A stretch of 64,000 bases of DNA from CAKZNE01 sp964485405. Its GTDB lineage: Bacteria > Bacteroidota > Bacteroidia > Flavobacteriales > Schleiferiaceae. The stretch is taken from NCBI GenBank assembly GCA_964485405.1, contig CAZAJG010000003.1, positions 83,294-147,293 on the forward strand, in the 5' to 3' direction. Below are positions 26,676 to 34,085 of the stretch, piece by piece. The translations under genes were made by a program, and so were the position numbers. Within the stretch, counting starts at the first letter, position 1. Every line of letters begins with the position of its first letter. The notes under the pieces were generated by a model, which was not told the DNA's origin, ran no database searches, and saw nothing but the letters and a program-made list of their open reading frames with translations.

Positions 26676-27011
26676 ATGGACAACAGTTATTACGATCCTA
26701 AAGATTTGAAGAAGTTTGGAAAGATAGCAGATTTTCAACCGGAATTGGCCGATGAATTTTTTAGTTGGTATGGAAAAGTGTTTGAAGAAGGAGCCCTTAC
26801 TAAACGAGAAAAAGCCCTTATTGCTTTAGCTGTTTCGCATGCGGTTCAATGTCCATATTGTATTGATGCCTATACTCAAGACACTTTAAAAATGGGGGTA
26901 AGTGAAGCTCAAATGATGGAAGCAGTTCATGTAGCCGGTGCTATAAAAGGCGGTGCTACTCTAGTTCATGGTGTTCAGATGATGAATAAGGTGAAAAAGC
27001 TTTCCATGTAA
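26676..27011 (+). CDS. Arsenosugar biosynthesis-associated peroxidase-like protein (CMD/AhpD family)
   Basis: A 111-residue carboxymuconolactone decarboxylase-like protein. It begins YYDPKDLKKFGKI, the characteristic start of the ArsS-associated group, and has the redox pair C59-P-Y-C62 in LAVSHAVQCPYCIDAYTQD. The His that follows the CxxC in AhpD is a Tyr here. Some homologues carry selenocysteine at the first Cys; this one has plain TGT-encoded Cys and no in-frame TGA. It lies 14 bp before arsS and is surely cotranscribed. The exact role in arsenosugar formation is not known; redox repair or arsenical handling is inferred. Confidence 0.87.
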   Translation: MDNSYYDPKDLKKFGKIADFQPELADEFFSWYGKVFEEGALTKREKALIALAVSHAVQCPYCIDAYTQDTLKMGVSEAQMMEAVHVAGAIKGGATLVHGVQMMNKVKKLSM

Positions 27012-27025
27012 AGTAAAATGGAGAA

Positions 27026-28084
27026 ATGATTAAATCGTTAAAAGCAAGAGATCATAAACTTGCTCAAATAGAAGAGCAATTAAAAGTTCTTTCTGGAGGC
27101 GACTTTGCCAATGGTGAGTTGCCTACATTCAAGGAAAAGTTAGAGGAACTGGATTCGTATCCGTTAAAACCTACTGGGATTGAAATCCTGCAGGTAAACT
27201 TAGGGTATATGTGCAATCAAGTTTGCAAGCATTGCCATGTAGATGCAGGTCCGGATCGGAAAGAGATTATGACGAAGGAGTATATGGAAATTATTCTGGA
27301 TGTACTTCGTAAAACAAATATTCATACGCTCGATTTAACAGGAGGTGCTCCAGAAATGAACCCTGATTTTAGATGGTTTGTTTCACAAGCCAGAAATACA
27401 ACGCCTGTAAAAGAGATTATAGTTCGCTCGAATTTAACCATTATCCGAGCAAATAAGAAGTACTATGATCTGCCCGAATTCTTTAAAGAACATGATATTC
27501 ACGTAATCTCTTCGCTACCTTTTTATCAAAAAGGGAAAACAGATAGTCAACGAGGAGATGGTGTTTTTAGCAAGTCTATTGAGGCTCTACAAATGCTAAA
27601 TGCTGTTGGTTATGGTAAGACAGATAGCGGTTTGTTATTAGACTTAGTGTACAACCCGAACGGAGCGTTTTTACCTGCAGATCAGCAAATGCTAGAGTCT
27701 GACTTTAAAAGAGAGCTGGACAAAATGTTTGGCATTCAATTTAATAGTCTGTTTACCATTACCAATATTCCCATTTCGCGCTTTTTGGACTATTTGATCG
27801 CGAGCGGAAATTATGAGGATTATATGGATACTCTAGTAATGGCATTTAACCCAGCTGCTGCAAAAAATGTGATGTGTAGAAACACCATTTCTATTGATTA
27901 TGATGGGTATATGTACGATTGCGATTTCAATCAGATGTTAGATATGAAAGTAGCTCCAAAGAGCTCTCAACATATCAAAGATTTTGACATTGATAAGCTA
28001 AACAATAGAGCGATATTTGTGCATCAACACTGTTTTGGATGTACAGCTGGAGCAGGATCCAGCTGCCAAGGAGCAGTTACCTAG
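27026..28084 (+). CDS. arsS: Arsenosugar biosynthesis radical SAM protein ArsS
   Basis: A 352-residue radical SAM enzyme. The cluster motif is C63-NQV-C67-KH-C70, in the context GYMCNQVCKHCHVDAGPDR that marks the ArsS family. The SAM-binding LDLTGGAPEMNP follows. The C-terminal half is DUF3641-like (YNPNGAFLPADQQ, VMCRNTISIDYDGYMYDCDFNQML), and the tail HCFGCTAGAGSSCQG adds several Cys, probably for auxiliary clusters. ArsS joins a deoxyadenosyl group to arsenic, giving a precursor of arsenosugars. The methyltransferase ArsM that supplies methylated arsenic is not in the window. Its stop lies close to the convergent DUF4197 gene. Confidence 0.92.
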   Translation: MIKSLKARDHKLAQIEEQLKVLSGGDFANGELPTFKEKLEELDSYPLKPTGIEILQVNLGYMCNQVCKHCHVDAGPDRKEIMTKEYMEIILDVLRKTNIHTLDLTGGAPEMNPDFRWFVSQARNTTPVKEIIVRSNLTIIRANKKYYDLPEFFKEHDIHVISSLPFYQKGKTDSQRGDGVFSKSIEALQMLNAVGYGKTDSGLLLDLVYNPNGAFLPADQQMLESDFKRELDKMFGIQFNSLFTITNIPISRFLDYLIASGNYEDYMDTLVMAFNPAAAKNVMCRNTISIDYDGYMYDCDFNQMLDMKVAPKSSQHIKDFDIDKLNNRAIFVHQHCFGCTAGAGSSCQGAVT

Positions 28085-28086
28085 AT

Positions 28087-28935
28087 TTAGTCTAGCTCAC
28101 CAAATACTTTAGCGAGTAAGTCCGTTACCCGGGCTAATGGGTTTTCTCTGATTTGTGCTTCTTCTTCTCCTATTTTTAGGAAAAGTCCATCCAGGCCTCT
28201 TTGTGTAGAATAAGCAGAAAGATCGGTTGTAGTAACACTTTGTACATTCATTAAATTACCAATTGTGGTAAAACCAACAGAGGTATTTAATATATCATTG
28301 TACGATTGCACAAAATCTTCATAGGTATCTACCACACTTGTATTGCCAACGGTAACGCTGTTTAAAGCTGCATCAATTTTTGGCTCGTATTGATTGAATA
28401 GGGTGGAAGAAGTTCTACCCTCTAGGTAAGTGGTAGCCGCAGTGTTATCTCCACCAAATAGGATGTTGTTCGCATCATCAATAGTAATTCCAGTAATGGC
28501 ATCCACAAAAATCGGAGCAGCCGTATTTGCAGCAGATTCTGCTGCTCGGTTTATTCCCGTAACTAGCGCATCTTCTTTGCTGCCCAAGCCTGGTATATTA
28601 ATTCCCAAAAGGCTGTTGGAATAACCGTCATACAACTGTTGTCCGGTTACAGTAACACCAAGTGTGGTAAATGATTTACTTCTAAAGCTGTTGATGCTTT
28701 GTTGTATTGCGGTAGGTAGTAAAATCTTAACAGCAAGATCATCTAAATAACCTCCAGGAGCAGATAGTTTTCCGGCTGAAGTATCGGTTCCTACGATTAA
28801 AGCTTCTTTTAAACCTTCTGCAATTTCCGAATCAGATAGTCCACTGTCTAAAAAATTATTTACATCATCTTTAGAGCAAGAAAACAAAAGAAAGGAAAGG
28901 GATAATAAGCTGAATGCTAGTTTAAGATTTTTCAT
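28087..28935 (-). CDS. DUF4197 domain-containing lipoprotein
   Basis: About 282 residues from the ATG at 28935, which begins a lipoprotein signal MKNLKLAFSLLSLSFLLFSC; the longer frame starts upstream of the promoter box and is not used. The mature protein shows the DUF4197 pattern: LSDSEIAEGLKEAL, then LPTAIQQSINSFRS and repeated Ile-Thr-Asp-Ala helices (AITGITIDDANNILFGGDNTAATTYLEGRT, in pieces), ending VTDLLAKVFGELD. Family function is unknown; the protein should be anchored at the periplasmic or outer-membrane face. It converges with arsS, with two bases between the stops. Confidence 0.85.
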   Translation of the reverse strand: MKNLKLAFSLLSLSFLLFSCSKDDVNNFLDSGLSDSEIAEGLKEALIVGTDTSAGKLSAPGGYLDDLAVKILLPTAIQQSINSFRSKSFTTLGVTVTGQQLYDGYSNSLLGINIPGLGSKEDALVTGINRAAESAANTAAPIFVDAITGITIDDANNILFGGDNTAATTYLEGRTSSTLFNQYEPKIDAALNSVTVGNTSVVDTYEDFVQSYNDILNTSVGFTTIGNLMNVQSVTTTDLSAYSTQRGLDGLFLKIGEEEAQIRENPLARVTDLLAKVFGELD

Positions 28936-28973
28936 GTGTGTAATATTTGATAGGGGTATGACCATTTTCATGC

Positions 28974-28981
28974 CAAAAGTA
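28974..28981 (-). promoter_or_regulatory. -7 box before the DUF4197 gene
   Basis: Minus strand reads TACTTTTG, an exact TAnnTTTG match, 38 bp before the ATG at 28935. It decides for the shorter start. The -33 half is weak. Confidence 0.45.
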
Positions 28982-29020
28982 AGGTAAACTATTTGTGCTT
29001 AAACGGAATTCGGCAGACGA

Positions 29021-30103
29021 TCAAAAATCAAGGGTGAGTTGAACGAAGTTGACTTTTTTCTCCTGTTCAAAATTAGAAAGACTTATTCCCAATAAGCGAA
29101 CTGGTTTTTCCGGAATTGGGTTTTTTAGGAGCTGTAAAGTGTTGGAAAATATTTCCTCTTCTAGATTCGTGTGATGGTCGAGCGTAATGCTTCGGGTGTG
29201 TTGCTCAAAATCATGGTATTTAAATTTTAAAGTGATAGTCTTCCCTTTGGTTTTAGAGTGCTCTATTCTTTCTTGAAGCTTTACCATAATATGTTTAAGT
29301 GCGTCTTCCATTTCCTCCACATTTTTCAGATCGGTAGAAAATGTTCTTTCTGCACCTAAAGATTTTCGAACACGATTGGGCTTTACTTGACTTTTTTGAA
29401 TTCCTCTTACAATGTTGTAATAATGAGAGCCACTCTTTCCAAACTCTCTTGTAAGCAAAGCTAGATCCCATTTTTTAAGGTCGCGTCCTTGAAAAATGCC
29501 AAACCTTTTCATTTTTTCAGCCGTTTTTGCGCCTACACCAAAGAATTTTTGAATCGGGAGCTCTTCTAAAAACGAAAGGGCCTGATCTGGCATAATGGTC
29601 TTTTGCCCGTTGGGTTTGTTTATGTCTGAAGCTACTTTGGCTAGAAACTTATTAATAGAAATTCCAGCAGAAGCTCGGAGCTGGGTGCGTTCAAAAATCT
29701 CTGCTCGTATTTGCTTGGCGATTTTGGTGGCTGTTTCAATGCCTTTTTTATTCTCGGTTACATCTAAATAGGCTTCATCTAATGAAAGAGGCTCTACTAA
29801 GTCTGTATATTCATAAAATACTTCGCGAATTTCTTTGGAGACGGCACTATACTTTTCAAAGTTGGGTTTTACAAAGATGATATCAGGACACTTGCGATAG
29901 GCGAGTGCAGAAGACATGGCGGATCGAACACCATATTTACGTGCTTCGTAACTGGCTGCAGCTACCACGCCTCTTTCTCTAGAGCCTCCTACAGCAAGAG
30001 GCCTTCCTCTCAATTCAGGATTATCTCTTTGCTCTACGGAAGCGTAAAAGGCATCCATGTCTACATGAATAATTTTTCGGATATATTCAGGAGGGATCTC
30101 CAT
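29021..30103 (-). CDS. dinB: DNA polymerase IV (Y family)
   Basis: A 360-residue translesion polymerase. The catalytic carboxylates are in HVDMDAFYASVEQRD near residue 14 and SLDEAYLDV near 110; the thumb has helix-hairpin-helix blocks (FFGVGAKTAEKMKRFGI) and the little-finger domain follows. The last residues, QLTLDF, form a canonical beta-clamp-binding peptide, matching the dnaN product in this window. It copies damaged DNA with low fidelity. No LexA-type box was recognised upstream; instead its start abuts the stop of the aldehyde dehydrogenase gene, so it is probably cotranscribed with that gene. Confidence 0.95.
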   Translation of the reverse strand: MEIPPEYIRKIIHVDMDAFYASVEQRDNPELRGRPLAVGGSRERGVVAAASYEARKYGVRSAMSSALAYRKCPDIIFVKPNFEKYSAVSKEIREVFYEYTDLVEPLSLDEAYLDVTENKKGIETATKIAKQIRAEIFERTQLRASAGISINKFLAKVASDINKPNGQKTIMPDQALSFLEELPIQKFFGVGAKTAEKMKRFGIFQGRDLKKWDLALLTREFGKSGSHYYNIVRGIQKSQVKPNRVRKSLGAERTFSTDLKNVEEMEDALKHIMVKLQERIEHSKTKGKTITLKFKYHDFEQHTRSITLDHHTNLEEEIFSNTLQLLKNPIPEKPVRLLGISLSNFEQEKKVNFVQLTLDF

Positions 30104-31528
30104 TTAGTAAACCAATAAGCGCAGTTCGGTCATTTCTTGAATGGCGTATTCAATGCCTTCTCTCCCTAAACCGGAATTTTTTATTCCTCCATAAGGCATT
30201 CCGTCTACTCTAAAACCAGGAACACCATTTGCAATTACACCGCCAACTTCTAAATTGTTGTAGGCGTACTCTAAATTTTCAGTATTATTCGTGTAAACAC
30301 CTGTTTGTAAACCGTATTTGGAGGCATTTGCTTCCTTTACCGCTTCCTCAAAACTTTGTGTTTGTTCAATACTGGCAATAGGAGCAAAGGCTTCTTCTGC
30401 CATTATTTTCAGTTCATTCTTGGTGTTTGTGAATAAGGTGGGCGCGTAGAGATTGTGTATTTCATCCAGAATATGGCCTCCTGCTAAAAGAGTTGCTCCA
30501 TTTTCTACAGCCTCTTTTACCCAAGTATGGATGCGCTTTAAATGGTTTCTATCTATAATGGGTCCTACCAATACTTCTTGCAGGTTGGGGTCTCCGCTTT
30601 TTAGGTTTTCTATTTCTTTCAGTAAAAGTGGAATGAGTTTATCGTATGTGGTACCCACTGCATACATTCTTTGAGTGGAAATACAGATTTGCCCAGCATA
30701 TAGGTAGGAGCCAATAACGAGCTGTTTAGCTATTGTATTTAGCTCCGTTTTTTCATCGATAATCACGGCAGCATTTCCACCTAATTCTAAGCTCACACTT
30801 TTTTTATTGCAAATGCTTTTTAAGTGCCAACCTACTTTGTCGCTTCCGGTAAATGATAATTTGGCAATTCGATCATCTTTAACCAATTGTTCAGCTTCAG
30901 GAACAGCGCATATTGCTACATTGTATACTCCAGCCGGATAATTTGCGGTTTTAATTAGGTCTGAAAATGCAAGACTAGTAAGGGGGGCTTGAGGTGGAGG
31001 TTTTACAATTACGGAGCATCCACAAGCTAAAGCCGGAACTACTTTGTGCAATAAGAGGTTTAAAGGAAAGTTAAACGGTGTGATGCATAAAACGATACCT
31101 ATTGGAAAGCGTTTTACGAAAGCCTTTTTGCCTTTGCCGGCATCATAATCAACATCTACTTCTTCTTTAAAATCTTGAGCCGCTATTTTACAGCCAATGG
31201 CAATAGTAGTTAAGCAGCGATTTAGTTCTGCTTCTGCATAGGATCGGGGTTTTCCGGCTTCTTGAATAATGAGTTCTATAAACTTGCTTTTTTGCTCCAA
31301 TAGCAAGTCGTGGAGCTGCTGTAAGTGATGCGCCCTTTTTTCAGGTGTCCAAGTTTTAAGTTCTTTAAATCCGGTTTCAGCTGCATGAATAGTTTCTTCG
31401 GTTTGTTTACCCGTTAAATACGAAATTTCAGCTAAAAGAGATTGATTGTATTTGTGATACACTTTTAGGCTGTCTGATGATCGGCCTGATATCCATGTAT
31501 TTCCAATAAAACTTTGATTTTTAATCAT
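30104..31528 (-). CDS. NAD(P)-dependent aldehyde dehydrogenase
   Basis: A 474-residue aldehyde dehydrogenase. The chain has CITPFNFPLNLLLHKVVPAL, KPPPQAPLTSLAF, LSFTGSDKVGW, general-base Glu in SLELGGNAAVI near residue 250 and catalytic Cys in GSYLYAGQICISTQR near 285, ending with MPYGGIKNSGLGREG. It is closest in pattern to the lactaldehyde, phosphonoacetaldehyde and non-phosphorylating glyceraldehyde-3-phosphate dehydrogenase group, but the substrate cannot be fixed. It is transcribed toward dinB with no gap between them. A divergent Rrf2 regulator gene lies 160 bp upstream and could control it. Confidence 0.88.
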   Translation of the reverse strand: MIKNQSFIGNTWISGRSSDSLKVYHKYNQSLLAEISYLTGKQTEETIHAAETGFKELKTWTPEKRAHHLQQLHDLLLEQKSKFIELIIQEAGKPRSYAEAELNRCLTTIAIGCKIAAQDFKEEVDVDYDAGKGKKAFVKRFPIGIVLCITPFNFPLNLLLHKVVPALACGCSVIVKPPPQAPLTSLAFSDLIKTANYPAGVYNVAICAVPEAEQLVKDDRIAKLSFTGSDKVGWHLKSICNKKSVSLELGGNAAVIIDEKTELNTIAKQLVIGSYLYAGQICISTQRMYAVGTTYDKLIPLLLKEIENLKSGDPNLQEVLVGPIIDRNHLKRIHTWVKEAVENGATLLAGGHILDEIHNLYAPTLFTNTKNELKIMAEEAFAPIASIEQTQSFEEAVKEANASKYGLQTGVYTNNTENLEYAYNNLEVGGVIANGVPGFRVDGMPYGGIKNSGLGREGIEYAIQEMTELRLLVY

Positions 31529-31690
31529 AATCCCAAGGATACAACTCTGTGAAGTTAGAACTTAAACCATCAAAGATAGACTACCCTAAAGATAAATGGA
31601 ATATTGTTTGGCTGCTTTGCTCTATTCGTAAATAAAGTGAAGTTATACTGGATTTTTGCTAGTAAAACTCTCTACATTAGCAGCTCATAA

Positions 31691-32152
31691 ATGCTATCAA
31701 AAAAGAGTAAATACGCTATAAACGCGCTGGTTTATTTGGCCAGAAGATATCAGGAAGACCCCTCCATTAAGGTTCAGGTGTCTGAGATATCCGCGAAAAA
31801 GAATATCCCCAAAAAGTTTTTGGAAAATATTTTACTAAACCTAAAAAACAATGGGATTTTAGGAAGTAAAATGGGTAGAGGAGGAGGCTACTATTTACGC
31901 AAACCACCTTGGGAAGTAAACTTGGCGGAGGTGTATCGAATTTTTGATGGGGCTATTGGTTTGTTGCCTTGCGTTACCTACAATTATTATGAAAAGTGTG
32001 AGGAGTGCGAGGATGAAGAAACCTGTGGAATTCGCAAAGCCATATTGGATGTACGAAATAGCACTGTTGAAATTCTAAAGAAAAACACCCTCGAACAAAT
32101 TGTTTTGCTTGAGAATGAGGAGAGGGAAGCGGGCTTAAATCCAGAAAAATAA
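31691..32152 (+). CDS. Rrf2 family transcriptional regulator
   Basis: A 153-residue Rrf2 protein. The winged helix covers residues 1-75: KSKYAINALVYLARRY, then VSEISAKKNIPKKFLENILLNLKNNGIL and the wing SKMGRGGGYYLRKP. Four Cys at 94, 103, 106 and 112 (CVTYNYYEKCEECEDEETC) form a cluster of the kind that carries iron-sulfur centres in IscR or NsrR, although the usual group is three Cys; sensing of redox, nitric oxide or iron-sulfur status is likely but unproved. It is divergent from the aldehyde dehydrogenase-dinB pair. The 160-bp gap contains no clear TAnnTTTG box. Confidence 0.9.
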   Translation: MLSKKSKYAINALVYLARRYQEDPSIKVQVSEISAKKNIPKKFLENILLNLKNNGILGSKMGRGGGYYLRKPPWEVNLAEVYRIFDGAIGLLPCVTYNYYEKCEECEDEETCGIRKAILDVRNSTVEILKKNTLEQIVLLENEEREAGLNPEK

Positions 32153-32202
32153 ACCTCAAGAGAGTTTTACTTAAACTCCCTTTCAATTTCCATGTTGATG
32201 TT

Positions 32203-33987
32203 CTACTGGTTTTTCTTGATCACTCTCAAGGTGTTACCTTCTTTGTCTTTTACAATATAAAGTCCTTCCGCTTGATTAGATAAAGAAATTGAATTCACAT
32301 TTTCCGTTTTTTCAATCAACCGCCCGTTTGTATCGTAAACCATATAATCTCCATACTGGTTAAAGTTTACCACATCTGTAGATGGGTTTGGAAAGGCTTT
32401 GAGTGTGCCGGCATTTAGGGGCTCATCTAACCCAATTCCGATCCCGATTTCATAAATGGTAATGGTTCCACTTATTTCATTTCCGGTAATTAAAAGTGCA
32501 ATACCGGTAGGACTTTCGCTTGCGGGTATAAATACAATAGATTCTGTACCCAAGTCTCCAGCATCTGTATTGTCTGCAGTTACGTTAAAATCACGATTTA
32601 GCTCATACATCACAAATTGTGGATTGGTAGGGTCGCTGATATCGTAAATCATAATGCCTCCCATGCGTTCTAAACCAACAAAGGCGTATAAAACACCATC
32701 TACTTCACCCGTGGTAATCGCTTCGGGCTCTGGTCCTTTATCGTCACTTCTATCTTTATAGGAGTTATTGTCGTTATGGTTAGAGTTGAAATTATTTGGA
32801 TAAGCTGTAGCAATGGTTTGTTCAAAATCATCACCACTATCCCAAATAAGCGTAAGACTATCTGACCAAATACTAAAAGAACGCGTACCGAAAGTAAAAA
32901 GAGAATCGATCAACCCATCTCCATTATTGTCTCCCATAGAGGTGGTAACATTTAGTCTTCCTAAAACATTATCGGTTGCTAATAAGCCAGAATTTGGAAA
33001 TTTAGCGGGGTCTAAGACTTGTGTTTTAACTCGAGCTTCTTCATTATATGCAGTATAAGTGCGGCTATCTCCTTCGTTGGCACTAGCTATGTACGTTTGT
33101 CCGTTTACATCAAAAGCTGTAATCGCATCGGGTTGGAACATTCCCAAAAGGCGAGGGTAAGTAGCAATATCAATACTTGGGTTTACATCTGATGCATCAA
33201 TTCCATTTCCACTAATGCCTCTGTCGATATACCCCAGACCTATTACAGTATCTATTGTATTGGTATTGATGTCAATAACCATAATTGCATTATTCTCTTG
33301 GAGACTTACGTAGGCCTTAGATAAATCGCTTTTTACCGTTATATATTCCGGCTCTAAGTCTTGAGATACTTTTTGTTGCCCGTTATTCCCGTAAATACGG
33401 ATTAATGGGTGAATGGCTTGAGAATCTAAAGGGGTAAAGGGAATGGTAATTACGCTGGATTGGGTGATGTTATTTACACCGAAACTTAAATCAATAACGC
33501 TAATAGATCCTGCTGGATCACTGGTGTAGTCGTCTGTGGGTTCTCCTTCATTGGCAATCATTACTTTGTTTCCTCCAGGTGTAAAAGTGATCATGTCTGG
33601 TAATGGACCAACAGATAGTTGGTTTTGAAAAACGCCATCTTTATCAAAGAAAACTACTTTTCCGCTGGTTTGGGGTGAGCTGCCTTCTCCCACCACTGCT
33701 ACTGTGCCAAGATTTACATCTACACTATTTACTTTGGTCATGTAGGGAGAAAGGTCTACGCTGGCAATAAGTTGTGGTTTTGTAATGTCATCTAAACCTA
33801 AAATTTCTAGTTGATTTAAACTGCCATTGGTAGAGTATAGGCGCTTAGTGGTTCTATCCCAAGCCAGAATTTCTGTTCCACCATCATTAAAGATATTGGT
33901 TTTATAAGTCCTAGCCTTTACTAGCGGAATTTGAGCTTGACTGGAAAAGCAGGCTAATAAAATGATGGAGATAAATAGCTGTTTCAT
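32203..33987 (-). CDS. Choice-of-anchor I domain protein with T9SS type A sorting domain
   Basis: A 594-residue secreted protein. A signal peptide (MKQLFISIILLACFSSQAQ) precedes a beta-propeller-like choice-of-anchor I region with NDGGTEILAWDRTTKRLY, KVNSVDVNLGTVAVVGEG, VGPLPDMITFTPGGNKVMIANEGEPTDDY (in pieces) and a C-terminal pair GPEPEAITTGEVDGVLYAFVGLERMGGIMIYDISDP. The last 70 residues are a type A sorting domain (AFPNPSTDVVNFNQ...YIVKDKEGNTLRVIKK). It should cross the outer membrane by the T9SS, to which porQ belongs. Related proteins often carry nucleotidase or esterase modules, but none is seen here. Confidence 0.88.
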   Translation of the reverse strand: MKQLFISIILLACFSSQAQIPLVKARTYKTNIFNDGGTEILAWDRTTKRLYSTNGSLNQLEILGLDDITKPQLIASVDLSPYMTKVNSVDVNLGTVAVVGEGSSPQTSGKVVFFDKDGVFQNQLSVGPLPDMITFTPGGNKVMIANEGEPTDDYTSDPAGSISVIDLSFGVNNITQSSVITIPFTPLDSQAIHPLIRIYGNNGQQKVSQDLEPEYITVKSDLSKAYVSLQENNAIMVIDINTNTIDTVIGLGYIDRGISGNGIDASDVNPSIDIATYPRLLGMFQPDAITAFDVNGQTYIASANEGDSRTYTAYNEEARVKTQVLDPAKFPNSGLLATDNVLGRLNVTTSMGDNNGDGLIDSLFTFGTRSFSIWSDSLTLIWDSGDDFEQTIATAYPNNFNSNHNDNNSYKDRSDDKGPEPEAITTGEVDGVLYAFVGLERMGGIMIYDISDPTNPQFVMYELNRDFNVTADNTDAGDLGTESIVFIPASESPTGIALLITGNEISGTITIYEIGIGIGLDEPLNAGTLKAFPNPSTDVVNFNQYGDYMVYDTNGRLIEKTENVNSISLSNQAEGLYIVKDKEGNTLRVIKKNQ

Positions 33988-34019
33988 TTTGGATAGTTAG
34001 ATGTTCTACAAACAGGGTT

Positions 34020-34050
34020 CGAATATACCCGTAAACGATCTATTGTGCAA
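34020..34050 (-). promoter_or_regulatory. Probable promoter of the choice-of-anchor I gene
   Basis: Minus strand TTG (34050-34048), a 20-bp spacer, then TATATTCG (34027-34020), one base off TAnnTTTG. It lies 33 bp before the ATG. Confidence 0.4.
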
Positions 34051-34085
34051 CGGGCTTTTTATAAGCGTTACGTAAAACTTAGCGA

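Noticed and set aside
26676..28084. Selenocysteine in ArsS or its partner
   Set aside because: Both frames are continuous with Cys codons at the expected positions and no in-frame TGA, and no SECIS-like hairpin is needed.
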